Assembly (NCBI RefSeq): GCF_938046015.1
Contig: NZ_CALIXW010000038.1
Location: 40,001-104,000, forward strand
Direction of reading: 5' to 3'
DNA: 64,000 nucleotides
DNA from: an uncultured Porphyromonas sp.
Lineage (GTDB): Bacteria; Bacteroidota; Bacteroidia; Bacteroidales; Porphyromonadaceae
Both the position numbers and the translations under genes were made by a program. Positions 18,697 through 27,779 of the stretch are shown piece by piece. Numbering within the stretch: position 1 is the first letter of the stretch; each line of letters opens with the position of its first letter. Below the pieces are notes generated by a model. It saw only the letters and a program-made list of their open reading frames with translations. It had not been told where the DNA came from and made no database searches.

Positions 18697-19925
18697 TATG
18701 TAGGGTCGCCCCTGTAGGGCTCTGTATTCGGGCGCAATCTCCTACCCAGGGTTTGGTCGCCCTTGCAGGGCTACGCACCCTGGGCTTTGAAAAGGGTCGC
18801 CCCGCTGGGGCTTACCCCGCCGCCAGGCAACTAGCCAAGGAGCTCGACTATCGGGGCATAATACCTCACCCCGCACTACACGGGATAAAAGGGCCGCGCT
18901 GTGGAAAAGGGCCGTACTGTGGGTCACCCCCCCGCAGGGCATTGCACCCGAATACAGAGCCCTACAGGGGCGACCCTACATGCAGTTCGGGATTGCAGCC
19001 CCGGACTTACCCCAACGGCCGAGCAAGCCCCTATAGGGGCGACGCAGCAGCTCCATGCTCGCCGCAGCCCCGAGGATAAGTCGCCCGAGGCTGAGGGATA
19101 TCAGTCAGGACGCTGAGAACTATCCTTCAGTACCACAACTGCATGTAGGGTCGCCCCTGTAGGGCTCTGTATTCGGGCACAATCTCCTACCCAGGGTTTG
19201 GTCGCCCTTGCAGGGCTACGCACCCTGGGCTTTGAAAAAGGTCGCCCTTGCAGGGCTACGCACCCTGGGCTTTGAAAAAGGTCGCCCCGCTGGGGCTTAC
19301 CCCGCCGCCAGGCAACTAGCCAAGGAGCTCGACTATCGGGGCATAATACCTCACCCCGCACTACACGGGATAAAAGGGCCGCGCTGTGGAAAAGGGCCGT
19401 GCTGTGGGTCACCCCCCGCAGGGCATTGCGCCCGAATACAGAGCCCTACAGGGGCGACCCTACATGCCGTTCGGGATTGCAGCCTCGGACTTACCCCAAC
19501 GGCCAAGCAAGCCCCTATAGGGGCGACCCCTACAAAGCCCAGGGTGCGTAGCCCTGCAAGGGCGACCAAACCCTGGGTAAGCCACAGCAAACAACACAGA
19601 GCCCTACAGGGGCGACCCTTGGTATATCCTATGCCGCCTCCTGCACCTCTCTGGCTTGCGGGAAGGCTCGCCCCACTGAGGCCTAGGCTTCCTCAAAAAG
19701 GATAGCCGCATCGGCCGAGCGTACTGCGGCCTTGCTTCAGCGGGAAGGATAAGCCCCTATAGGGGCGATCCCTACAAAGCCCAGGGTGCGTAGCCCTGCA
19801 AGGGCGACCAAACCCTGGGTCAAGCCCCCCAAATATACAGGGGCGACCCTTGATATATCCTATGCCGCCTCCTTCGCCTCTCTGGCTTGCGGGAAGGCTC
19901 GCCCCACTGAGGCCTAGGCTTCATA
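18697..19925. repeat. GTCGCCC/CCCAGGGT dispersed repeat block 1
   Basis: A gene-free block of short hairpin modules in both orientations. Modules are GGTCGCCCCTGTAGGGCT, a compound hairpin with CCCAGGGT/ACCCTGGG outer arms around GCCCTTGCAGGGC, and GTCGCCCCGCTGGGGC. Forward sets lie at about 18703-18816 and 19148-19301; inverted sets at about 18957-19042, 19440-19621 and 19752-19850. The first two sets sit in a near-identical duplication of about 440 nt (about 18683-19042 and 19125-19522). A further duplicated segment is at about 19612-19691 and 19845-19921. Open frames here are repeat artefacts. Confidence 0.85.
19091..19130. repeat. Palindrome array D (2 units)
   Basis: Units at 19091-19108 and 19113-19130 with a 4-nt linker. 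It is inside repeat block 1, placed before the second duplicated copy just as array C precedes the first, but with two units missing. Confidence 0.8.
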
Positions 19926-19930
19926 AAAGC

Positions 19931-19964
19931 CACAGGGGGAAGGGCTCGAGCCCTTCCCCCTGTG
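19931..19964 (-). terminator. Terminator of rnr
   Basis: A perfect self-complementary 34-nt palindrome (arms of up to 17 bp) 45 nt downstream of the rnr stop. On the minus strand it is followed by GCTTTTATG. Confidence 0.8.
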
Positions 19965-20008
19965 AATCTAAGAGGTATCTGAGCGGCCTAGGCCGCACTG
20001 ATGTGCGG

Positions 20009-22354
20009 CTAGCGCGGACGGCGGCCACGCCCCTTGCTGGGGGACTTGTGGCTGCGGGCGCCTTTGTCCTTGCCCTTGCCGCCCGAGCGGCTGCCGCCCT
20101 TGGCACGGGCATACATCCCGCTACGCGGCGCCTCGTCCTCCGCCCCTGCGAGGACGAAGTCCAGCTGCTTGCGCTCGAGATTGGCCTGCGCTACCGTCAC
20201 CTCGAGGCGATCGCCGAGGCGGTAGCGGCGCCCCGTATGGCGCCCCACGAGGCAGTAGTTAGCTTCGTCGTACTCGTAGTAGTCATCCGTCAGCTCACGC
20301 GCGGGGATGAGCCCCTCGCACTTGTTCTCCTCCAGCTCGACATAGATGCCCCAGTCGGCTAGCCCCGTGACGATGCCCCAGAACTGCTGCCCGAGGCGGG
20401 GAATCATGTACTCGACCTGCTTGTACTTGATCGAGGCGCGCTCGGCATTGGCCGCCAGCGTCTCCATCTCGGAGGAGTGATCGCAGCGCTCCTCGGTACG
20501 GCCAAGGTCGGCACTGCGCTTGCCCTCGATGAGGTAGCGCGTCAAGAGGCGGTGCACCATGAGGTCGGGATAGCGGCGTATGGGCGAGGTGAAGTGCGTA
20601 TAGCTCTCGAAGCCGAGGCCGTAGTGCCCGATGTGCGTCGTCGTATAGCGTGCCTTGGCCATAGAGCGGATGGCGAGCATGGAGATCATCGCCTCCTCGG
20701 GGCGCCCCTTGATGGCGGCGAGGAGCTCGTTGAGGCTCTTAGCCACGGCCTCACCCCCACCCTGCCAGCGCAGCTGGTAGCCGAAGGGGCGGACGAAGTC
20801 GGCCAGACTATGCAGCTTCTCCTCATCGGGTGCCTCGTGGACGCGGTAGACGAAGGTCGGCGACTTGCCCTCGAGACGGAGCGGCGGCTGGATGTCGCGG
20901 CGCGTAGCGTCGGCGATACGCTCGGCCACGGTGCGATTGGCCAGCAGCATGAACTCCTCGATGAGCTGGTGCGCGGGCTTGCTCTCCTTGATGATGACCT
21001 CTAGGGGACGGCCCTCGGCATCGAGCTCGAAGCGTACCTCAGGGCGGTCAAAGGCAATGCTGCCGCGCTCGAAGCGCCGAGCACGCAGCTGCTGCGCCAG
21101 GCGGTGCAGCGTGAGGACAGCCTCCGCATGGTCGCCCTGCCCGCTCTCGATGATCTCCTGCGCCTCCTCGTAGGTGAAGCGGCGCTGGCTACGGATGACG
21201 CTGCGCGTGATACGCGCGCCGTGGAGGCGCGCCTCAGCATCGAGCTCGAAGACGCAGCTATAGGCGTACTTGTCCTCGTCGGGGCGCAGCGAGCAGAGGT
21301 AGTTGCTCAGGCGCTCGGGGAGCATGGGGATGGTGCGGTCCACGAGGTAGATGCTGGTGGCACGGCGGTAGGCCTCCTCGTCGATGAGGCTGCCCTCGGG
21401 GACGTAGTGGCTGACATCGGCGATATGCACGCCCACCTCATAGCGCCCATTAGGCAGGCGGCGGAAGGAAAGGGCATCGTCGAAGTCCTTGGCATCGCGC
21501 GGGTCGATGGTGCAGGTCAGCACCCCGCGGAAGTCCTCGCGCTGCTTCAGCTCCTCGGCACTGATCTCGTCGGTCAGCTCCTCGGCGGCACGCTCCACCT
21601 CCTCGGGGTAGCGGTAGGGCAGGCCGAACTCGGCCAGGATGGCGTGCATCTCGGTATCGTTGGCCCCCGCCTCCCCGAGGACATCGAGGACGATGCCCTT
21701 GGGGTTCTTGGCTCGGGGCTCCCAGTCCGTGACCTGTACGAGCACCTTGTCGCGGGCGGTAGCGCCCTTGAGCTTAGCCTCGGGGATGAAGACGTCCTGA
21801 CGCAGCTCGCGATTGGGCGAGACGAAGAAGGTGAAGCCTCGCGACTGCTGCAGCGTACCGACATAGGTCGCCTGCGCCCGCTCGAGGATCTCGGAGATGC
21901 GCGCCCCCTTGAGCTGCCCGCGGCGGGTGCGGTGGCAGCTGAGGACGACGCGGTCGCCGTGCAGCGCCGTCGAGAGCCCCCGTTCGTCGAGGGCTATGGG
22001 CTCCAGCTCGGGATCATCGGGGACGAAGCTCGGACGCCCCGCGCGGTAGTCGAAGCGCCCCTCCAGCCTCAGGCCCGTCTGCTGCCCCGCACGGACGAAG
22101 CGCCCGGGCTCGAGCTCCTGCAGCTCGCCTGCCTCGGCCAGCTCCTGTAGGGCATGGTAGATGGTACGCTTCTGCGCCATGGTAGTCTTACCAAAGGCAT
22201 AGCATACCTGCTTGTAGGAGAGTACTTGCTCCTCCTGCTCCTCGAGGAGAAGGCGGGTGATGCGCTGTACTTCCTTCTTGGTGATATGGTGTGCGTGGCC
22301 GCTGCTCTGCTGGGCATGCTTCGGCCTGGCGATCTTCTTATTCTTACTCATCAT
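20009..22354 (-). CDS. rnr: Ribonuclease R
   Basis: A 781-residue processive 3'-5' exoribonuclease of the RNB family that degrades structured RNA and assists tmRNA-mediated decay. N-terminal winged-helix and cold-shock domains (about 25-230) precede the RNB catalytic domain with the motif TCTIDPRDAKDFDDALSF (about 280-297), whose aspartates bind metal. A PIRRYPDLMVHRLL box lies near residue 595, then an S1 domain (about 660-745). The Lys/Arg/Gly-rich tail (last 35 residues) is typical of RNase R. Near, but not co-transcribed with, ssrA. Confidence 0.96.
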   Translation of the reverse strand: MMSKNKKIARPKHAQQSSGHAHHITKKEVQRITRLLLEEQEEQVLSYKQVCYAFGKTTMAQKRTIYHALQELAEAGELQELEPGRFVRAGQQTGLRLEGRFDYRAGRPSFVPDDPELEPIALDERGLSTALHGDRVVLSCHRTRRGQLKGARISEILERAQATYVGTLQQSRGFTFFVSPNRELRQDVFIPEAKLKGATARDKVLVQVTDWEPRAKNPKGIVLDVLGEAGANDTEMHAILAEFGLPYRYPEEVERAAEELTDEISAEELKQREDFRGVLTCTIDPRDAKDFDDALSFRRLPNGRYEVGVHIADVSHYVPEGSLIDEEAYRRATSIYLVDRTIPMLPERLSNYLCSLRPDEDKYAYSCVFELDAEARLHGARITRSVIRSQRRFTYEEAQEIIESGQGDHAEAVLTLHRLAQQLRARRFERGSIAFDRPEVRFELDAEGRPLEVIIKESKPAHQLIEEFMLLANRTVAERIADATRRDIQPPLRLEGKSPTFVYRVHEAPDEEKLHSLADFVRPFGYQLRWQGGGEAVAKSLNELLAAIKGRPEEAMISMLAIRSMAKARYTTTHIGHYGLGFESYTHFTSPIRRYPDLMVHRLLTRYLIEGKRSADLGRTEERCDHSSEMETLAANAERASIKYKQVEYMIPRLGQQFWGIVTGLADWGIYVELEENKCEGLIPARELTDDYYEYDEANYCLVGRHTGRRYRLGDRLEVTVAQANLERKQLDFVLAGAEDEAPRSGMYARAKGGSRSGGKGKDKGARSHKSPSKGRGRRPR

Positions 22355-22412
22355 TATATATATGTAGTGAAGGGTGGGGAGGGGGTGAGGTGTATCTGTC
22401 TGATGAGTAGCG

Positions 22413-22447
22413 GCGAGGCCGCAGCTAGGGGCTAGCTGCGGCCTCGC
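22413..22447. terminator. Hairpin between response regulator gene and rnr
   Basis: 15-bp perfect GC-rich arms (22413-22427 and 22433-22447) with a 5-nt loop, 51 nt after the response-regulator stop. No T-run follows, so its strength as a terminator is uncertain. Confidence 0.5.
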
Positions 22448-22497
22448 GGGACTCGTAGCCCACGAGGGCTAGCCTAGAGGGATGCGGAGGGCAGCCG

Positions 22498-23220
22498 CTA
22501 GAGGACGCTCTCCTCGGGGGGCAGGACCAGCTTGTAGCCCTTGCCATGGACGTTCTTGATCTCCACGCGCTCATCCTCCTCGAGCATGCGGCGGAGCTTG
22601 GTGACGTAGACGTCCATGCTGCGCTGGGTGAAGTCCCCAGCCCCAGGGTCAGACACGCCCCAGATGACGCTGAGGGCATGGCTGCGCTCCAGCGTCTGAT
22701 TAGCGAACTGACAGAGCAGCGTCAGCAGCTCGCACTCCTTGGTCGTGAGCTTGCGCTTGGTCTCCCCGATCTCTAGCGTCTGGCTCGTGACATTGAAGGT
22801 ATAGCGCCCTAGGTGGTACTCGTGCTGCATGGCACGCGTGCTCTCACTGCGGCTGCGGCGTAGGACCGCCTCGACACGCAGCAGCAGCTCCTCCATGCTG
22901 AAGGGCTTGGCGATATAGTCATCCGCCCCCGAGCGGAAGCCCTCGAGGACGTTCTCCCGCATCCCTAGTGCGGTCAGGAAGATGATGGGTACATCCTGCG
23001 ATACGCTGCGGATGTCCTTGGCCAGCGTGAGGCCGTCACGCTTGGGCATCATGATATCCAGCAGGCAGAGGTCGTAGCGACGGCTCTTGAAGGCCTCCCA
23101 GCCTGCGACGCCGTCCATGCAACGATCGACGACAAACTTCTTGCTTGTCAGCAGCTCCTCGAGGATCAGGCCTAGGTTCTCCTCATCCTCGCAGAGCAGT
23201 ATCCGGATAGACTCGTTCAT
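22498..23220 (-). CDS. rprY: OmpR-family response regulator (RprY-like)
   Basis: A 240-residue DNA-binding response regulator. Receiver domain residues 1-120 with the acidic pair Glu11/Asp12, phospho-acceptor Asp55 (LLDIMMP) and Lys105 (DDYIAKPFS). The C-terminal winged helix (about 140-235) has the KECELLTLLCQ and SMDVYVTKLRRML patterns of the OmpR/PhoB class. The sequence resembles RprY of Bacteroides and Porphyromonas. It lies 110 nt downstream of its sensor kinase gene, with a tandem GAGATACAGT repeat just before the start. Confidence 0.9.
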   Translation of the reverse strand: MNESIRILLCEDEENLGLILEELLTSKKFVVDRCMDGVAGWEAFKSRRYDLCLLDIMMPKRDGLTLAKDIRSVSQDVPIIFLTALGMRENVLEGFRSGADDYIAKPFSMEELLLRVEAVLRRSRSESTRAMQHEYHLGRYTFNVTSQTLEIGETKRKLTTKECELLTLLCQFANQTLERSHALSVIWGVSDPGAGDFTQRSMDVYVTKLRRMLEEDERVEIKNVHGKGYKLVLPPEESVL

Positions 23221-23330
23221 ATAGAGATACAGTTAGAGATACAGTAGCTTGGTGTACTTAGATAATTATCAATGGTGACTGCGCCGCACCTTAGCCCTAG
23301 TGTTGAGCCAGGCTAGCGACGCTGGGGGCC

Positions 23331-24878
23331 TTAGCCCTCCTTGACCGTAGGCAGTAGGATGACCATCTTCGTCCCTACGCCCACGACACTCTCGGGCTGT
23401 ATGCGCCCGCCGCACTGACGGATGACCGAGCTGACGTAGGCCAGCCCTAGGCCGAAGCCGCGTACGTTGTGCTGCTTGCCCGAGGTGATGCGGTAGAAAC
23501 GCTCGAAGATCTTCTTCAGATACTTGCGCTCTATCCCCAGCCCATTGTCCTCAATGGTGATGCGGATATGGTCGCCCTCGTCGGCCGTGCGTATGGTCAG
23601 CTGCAGCGCCACGTCGGGGCGGCTGTACTTGACGGCATTGTCCAGGAGGTTGAAGAAGACATTCTGCAGGTGTACCTGGCTAGCGCGTACCCAGGTCTCG
23701 CTGGCCTCCAGATCGAGGGAGAGGTCGCCTCCCTTCTGCTGCGCGTGGAAGGTGTAGATCTCCGCCACGGGTAGCAGCAGCTCGTTGACGTCCAGCGGCT
23801 CGAGGGTGAAGCTGCCTGCCCGCCCCTCCAGGAGGGAGAACTGCAGCACACGGTCGATGAGGAACTTGAGGCGCTGCGCCTCGGTCGAGACGATCCCCAT
23901 CAGCTGCCGCTGCTTGGGTGTCGTCACCGCTGGGGAAGCCTGCTCGCCGAGGAGCTTATTAGCTAGGATGATCGAGCTGATGGGCGTCTTCAGCTCGTGG
24001 GTCATGTTGTTAATGAAGCTGGTGCGCTGCTCCGAGAAGTTGATGTCACGGAGCAGGAAGGCCAGCGCGGAGAAGCCCAGGAACAGGACGAGGATCGTCG
24101 AGACCAGCCCCGGCAGCGCCAGACTAAGGACCTCAGCCCGCGTCGGCGCTAGGTCGAGCGACACCGTCATATAGGGGCGGCCCGACTCGGTGCCGTCGGC
24201 AGGGACGAAGAGATGCTGCTTGACGGTCGTCACCTCCTTCCAGTTGCCCCTGCGCATCTCCTCGGGATGATACTCGTAGATCAGCTGCCCACGGCCGTCA
24301 TAGAGCGAGAGGATGAAGGGTCCCTCTAGGTCCTTATCATCGAAGCGCTCTCGGATCAAGCTCTTGAGCAGACGGATATTGACCAGCTGCGGGATGCTGT
24401 CGACGGTGTTGACGTCGTAGATGTACTTGAGGATATAGCGGTCGAGGGAGTGCAGCCGAGCGAAGTAGGCGTAGAGCAGCTTGTCAGAGGGACGGAAGTC
24501 CACACGGGTATTGCGCCCGCCCTGCCTATCCTTGTTCTTCATCTGCAGGAGCACCTGATCCGAGTCGAGGGCGCGCTGCACAGCCAGCGTATCCTGCTTG
24601 CTGCGCCGCCAGATATCCAGGCGGGCGACCTTGCTCTTGTGGAACTCCACGTCGGTGAAGTAGCCGTTCTCCTCCCCTACTCCCTTATTGAGGTAGCGTA
24701 CCAGTTCGCGCACCTGGAGCTCGTCGGCCACCTCGGCCAGCGCCTCCTTCATCTGCCGACGCATACCCTCCTGCCGCAGCCCCAGGACTCTGTCGTAGTA
24801 CTGATACTGCACCCAGGTAAGGAGACTATAGGCGGAGATCAAGGCTAGGACAATGACCCAAATAACCTTCTTCTTCAT
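23331..24878 (-). CDS. Sensor histidine kinase paired with the RprY-like regulator
   Basis: A 515-residue inner-membrane kinase. Transmembrane segments at about 5-23 and 255-277 enclose a periplasmic sensor domain of some 230 residues. His294 in NNMTHELKTPISS is the phospho-acceptor (HisKA), and the ATPase domain shows NLLDNAVKYSRPD, DNGLGIERKY and a GFGLGLAYV box. Probably the RprX-type partner of the regulator. Signal unknown. A -7 box lies upstream at 24940-24947. Confidence 0.92.
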   Translation of the reverse strand: MKKKVIWVIVLALISAYSLLTWVQYQYYDRVLGLRQEGMRRQMKEALAEVADELQVRELVRYLNKGVGEENGYFTDVEFHKSKVARLDIWRRSKQDTLAVQRALDSDQVLLQMKNKDRQGGRNTRVDFRPSDKLLYAYFARLHSLDRYILKYIYDVNTVDSIPQLVNIRLLKSLIRERFDDKDLEGPFILSLYDGRGQLIYEYHPEEMRRGNWKEVTTVKQHLFVPADGTESGRPYMTVSLDLAPTRAEVLSLALPGLVSTILVLFLGFSALAFLLRDINFSEQRTSFINNMTHELKTPISSIILANKLLGEQASPAVTTPKQRQLMGIVSTEAQRLKFLIDRVLQFSLLEGRAGSFTLEPLDVNELLLPVAEIYTFHAQQKGGDLSLDLEASETWVRASQVHLQNVFFNLLDNAVKYSRPDVALQLTIRTADEGDHIRITIEDNGLGIERKYLKKIFERFYRITSGKQHNVRGFGLGLAYVSSVIRQCGGRIQPESVVGVGTKMVILLPTVKEG

Positions 24879-24939
24879 CGGGAGGCGGGGTGGCGGTACG
24901 CTGCCGCAGTTGCTATGTCGTTAGGCGAATTATCGTTGG

Positions 24940-24947
24940 CAAAGGTA
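24940..24947 (-). promoter_or_regulatory. -7 box for the two-component operon
   Basis: Minus-strand TACCTTTG, 62 nt upstream of the kinase ATG. Confidence 0.55.
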
Positions 24948-25145
24948 GAGATTTATCGCGACCCTACCTAAAATCCTTGCCTCAGGCGCCTCCGAGCCCC
25001 CGCTTACCTCTCCCGCGACAAGGCCTCAAGGGAGGTGCGACACAGGGGCGTGCGGAGGCCTCCCAAGTCCCCCACCGTCTCCCCTACCTCAGCGCACAGC
25101 AAGGACAGCTAAGCCTCAGCGCAGCGCGGGTATAGGGGAGGCTCC

Positions 25146-25229
25146 GTGAAGGATATCAGTCAGCTCGCTGAGGGACGTCAGTAAGCGCCGTGAGGGACGT
25201 CAGTGAGCGAGCTGAGGGATATCAGTCGG
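25146..25229. repeat. Palindrome array E (4 units, 22-nt period)
   Basis: Units at 25146-25163, 25168-25185, 25190-25207 and 25212-25229; the second and third carry GACGTC cores. It lies between the divergent promoters of the kinase and the NfeD-like gene. Confidence 0.85.
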
Positions 25230-25281
25230 AGCGCTGGGCGAGGGCTACCGCTCGGCTCTTGCTTTATTGCGGCTGAATGCT

Positions 25282-25289
25282 TAGCTTTG
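25282..25289 (+). promoter_or_regulatory. -7 box for the NfeD/stomatin operon
   Basis: TAGCTTTG, 34 nt upstream of the chosen start at 25323. This excludes an in-frame start at 25203, which would place the promoter and a palindrome unit inside the gene. Confidence 0.6.
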
Positions 25290-25322
25290 CCTGAGTTATC
25301 AACCTATGCCTACGATACGACT

Positions 25323-25778
25323 ATGATGGATACCCTTGCACAGCTCCCCGTGTGGCAGCTGTGGCTGATCGCAGCCTTCTTCCTCTTCGCCCTTGAGATC
25401 GTGACGCCCGGCTTCGTGTTGGCTTGCTTCGGGATGGGAGCCCTGCTGGCTATCCCCGCAGCGCTCTTCGGCTGGAGCTGGCTGGTACAGGTCATCTGCT
25501 TCTGCGTCGGGAGTCTCGTAGCGCTGTGGCTACTGCAGCCGCTGATGTGCCGCTGGTTCCGTTCGCACGATGCCAAGACGGGGATGGATGCCCTCATTGG
25601 GCGCCGTGTCTTCGTCCGTGAGCGTATCGAGCCGGGCGATCAAGGTGGTCGCGTCGCTGTCGATGGCGACGTGTGGCGCGCTGTCTCCGAGGGCGGTGAA
25701 GCGCTAGAGCCTGGGCGCGAGGTGCGCATCACGGGCTATCAGAGCGTCGTCCTCATCGTCGAGCCCCTCTCCAAGTAG
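25323..25778 (+). CDS. NfeD-like membrane protein
   Basis: A 151-residue short NfeD. Three closely spaced membrane segments (about 12-85) are followed by a soluble OB-fold-like domain (about 90-150, with ALIGRRVFVRERIEPGDQGGRVAVDG). NfeD proteins pair with stomatin/flotillin proteins in membrane microdomains. The next gene, 55 nt downstream, is indeed an SPFH protein. ATG codons occur at 25323 and 25326; either may be used. Confidence 0.88.
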   Translation: MMDTLAQLPVWQLWLIAAFFLFALEIVTPGFVLACFGMGALLAIPAALFGWSWLVQVICFCVGSLVALWLLQPLMCRWFRSHDAKTGMDALIGRRVFVRERIEPGDQGGRVAVDGDVWRAVSEGGEALEPGREVRITGYQSVVLIVEPLSK

Positions 25779-25833
25779 CCTCCCCCCACGCGCACGTACC
25801 CTTGTCCCTACATTTTAAACCCTATACACGCCT

Positions 25834-26811
25834 ATGCCTATCGAACTGATCATCCCCATCGCCCTAGCGCTGCTGGTCATCTACACCATCTTCAAGGGGC
25901 TCTGCATCGTGCAGCAGTCGCAGACCGTCATCGTCGAGCGCCTCGGCAAATACTACCGTACCCTCAACTCAGGGGTCAACATCATCATCCCCTTCATCGA
26001 CCGTCCCCGCCCCATGCGCTGGCGCTACACTATCCCCGCAGGCAATGGGCAGACGCTGGTACGCTTCACCGAGATCACCAACATCGACCTGCGTGAGACC
26101 GTCTACGACTTCCCCCGCCAGAGCGTCATCACCAAGGACAACGTCGTCACCGAGATCAACGCGATCCTCTACTTCCAGATCGTCGACCCCATGCGTGCCA
26201 TGTATGAGATCCAGAATCTCCCGGACGCGATCGAGAAGCTCACGCAGACGAGCCTGCGTAACATCATCGGGGAGATGGACCTCGACGAGACCCTCACCAG
26301 CCGTGACACCATCAACAACAAGCTCCGCGCTATCCTCGACGAGGCCACCAACAAGTGGGGGGTCAAGGTCAACCGCGTAGAGCTCCAGGACATCGACCCG
26401 CCCCGCGAGATCCGTGATGCCATGGAGAAGCAGATGCGTGCCGAGCGTGACAAGCGCGCCCAGATCCTCAACGCTGAGGGGCAGAAGGAGGCCACCATCC
26501 GCGAGTCCGAGGGACGTATGCAGCAGGCCATCAACCACGCCGAAGGGGAGCGCCAGGCCCAGGTGCTGCACGCCAAGGCAGAGGCCGAGGCGAAGCTGCT
26601 GACGGCCGAGGCTGAGGCCGAGGCCATCCGCAAGATCGCTGCCGCCGTAGAGGGCTCGGGGGCCAACCCCTCGCAGTACCTCATCGCCGTACACTATCTG
26701 GAGACGCTCAAGGAAATGACCTCGGGTCAGAACAACAAGACCGTCTACCTCCCCTACGAGGCCTCCGGCATCCTCTCCTCCCTGGGAGGGATCAAGGACC
26801 TCCTCAAGTAG
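25834..26811 (+). CDS. SPFH/band-7 (stomatin-like) membrane protein
   Basis: A 325-residue protein with one N-terminal membrane segment (about 2-20), then a band-7 domain (about 22-200, with QSQTVIVERLGKYYRTL and VELQDIDPPREI). A long Ala/Glu-rich coiled coil follows (about 185-280). Similar to the paraslipin/QmcA group. It probably forms oligomeric membrane scaffolds with the NfeD-like protein. The pair is a common operon across bacteria. Confidence 0.94.
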   Translation: MPIELIIPIALALLVIYTIFKGLCIVQQSQTVIVERLGKYYRTLNSGVNIIIPFIDRPRPMRWRYTIPAGNGQTLVRFTEITNIDLRETVYDFPRQSVITKDNVVTEINAILYFQIVDPMRAMYEIQNLPDAIEKLTQTSLRNIIGEMDLDETLTSRDTINNKLRAILDEATNKWGVKVNRVELQDIDPPREIRDAMEKQMRAERDKRAQILNAEGQKEATIRESEGRMQQAINHAEGERQAQVLHAKAEAEAKLLTAEAEAEAIRKIAAAVEGSGANPSQYLIAVHYLETLKEMTSGQNNKTVYLPYEASGILSSLGGIKDLLK

Positions 26812-26863
26812 ACCGCTCGCGGCCTCGATCGTCTCACACTAGAGCGCCGCTATGAGCCGTTAT

Positions 26864-26910
26864 AGGGATGGAGCTGCAGCCTCGTGCTAGCTGCTCCATC
26901 CCTTCCCTTT
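26864..26910 (+). terminator. Terminator after the stomatin gene
   Basis: 11-bp perfect arms (26864-26874 and 26893-26903) followed by TTCCCTTT. It separates the NfeD/stomatin operon from the small ORF and rpe. Confidence 0.75.
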
Positions 26911-26936
26911 ATTAACCACCTACCGCGCCCCTGCTT

Positions 26937-27080
26937 ATGGAACAAAGCTACATCCTCAACGACCAAGACAAGCTAGAACTCATCGCCCGCACCGCCTTCG
27001 AGCGCAGCCAGCCCCGTCATCAGGAGGGCCTACGCCGCCTACGCCTCTTGGCCTCCACCTTAATCCCCATTAGCGCATGA
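26937..27080 (+). CDS. 47-residue small protein overlapping the rpe start
   Basis: Not recognised. ATG at 26937 and TGA at 27078, whose bases overlap the rpe ATG (ATGA at 27077-27080), a typical sign of translational coupling. The product starts MEQSYILNDQDKLELIARTA and continues with an Arg/Leu-rich, probably helical stretch. It fills the space between the stomatin terminator and rpe. It could be a true small protein or a leader ORF controlling rpe translation. Confidence 0.5.
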   Translation: MEQSYILNDQDKLELIARTAFERSQPRHQEGLRRLRLLASTLIPISA

Positions 27081-27754
27081 GCCAGCTTCACTCCCCCATC
27101 ATAGCCCCCTCGCTGCTGGCGGCGGACTTCCTCCACCTAGACAAGGCCGTCGAGCTCATCAATGATAGCGAGGCCGACTGGCTACACATCGACGTGATGG
27201 ATGGCGTCTTCGTCCCCAACATCTCCTTTGGCTTCCCCATCCTCGAGGCGATCCGTCCGCACATCCGCAAGCCACTGGACGTACATCTGATGATCGTCGA
27301 GCCGATGAAGTTCGTCCGTGAGCTCGCCGCCCTCGGCGTGGACACGATGAACGTCCACTACGAGGTCAGCCCCCACCTACACCGCTCCCTCGGCGCCATC
27401 CGTGACGCGGGGATGAAGGCCGCCGTGACGCTCAACCCGCATACCCCTGTAGAGCTGCTCGGCGACGTGCTCGGTGAGCTAGACATGGTACTGCTGATGA
27501 GCGTCAACCCCGGCTTCGGCGGGCAGCGCTTCATCCCGCAGACCGTGGACAAGGTGCGCCGCCTCCGTCGCATGATCGACGAGCGTGGGCTAAGCACCCT
27601 CATCGAGGTCGACGGCGGGGTCAATGCCAAGACGGGCGCCGAGCTCGTCGCCGCTGGAGCCGACGCCCTCGTAGCTGGCAGCTACGTCTTCGCCCATGAG
27701 GATCCACGCGCAGCCATCCACAGCCTCAAGGTACTGGCGCCTCAGACGAAGTAG
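27077..27754 (+). CDS. rpe: Ribulose-phosphate 3-epimerase
   Basis: Interconverts ribulose-5-phosphate and xylulose-5-phosphate in the pentose phosphate pathway. The 225-residue TIM barrel shows PSLLAADF (12-19), HIDVMDGVFVPN (37-48), HLMIVEP, a VNPGFGGQRF loop (143-152) and a VDGGVN segment (about 178-183), all hallmarks of Rpe. The ATG overlaps the stop of the small ORF upstream. Confidence 0.97.
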   Translation: MSQLHSPIIAPSLLAADFLHLDKAVELINDSEADWLHIDVMDGVFVPNISFGFPILEAIRPHIRKPLDVHLMIVEPMKFVRELAALGVDTMNVHYEVSPHLHRSLGAIRDAGMKAAVTLNPHTPVELLGDVLGELDMVLLMSVNPGFGGQRFIPQTVDKVRRLRRMIDERGLSTLIEVDGGVNAKTGAELVAAGADALVAGSYVFAHEDPRAAIHSLKVLAPQTK

Positions 27755-27779
27755 CAGCGTCCCTCAGGGGCTCGGCGCC

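Noticed and set aside
18753..19705. Open frames of 60-165 codons inside repeat block 1
   Set aside because: Their translations are repetitions of the hairpin modules with no coding signature; they occur on both strands and move with the repeats.
25203..25322. Earlier start for the NfeD-like gene
   Set aside because: It would include a palindrome unit and the probable TAGCTTTG promoter.
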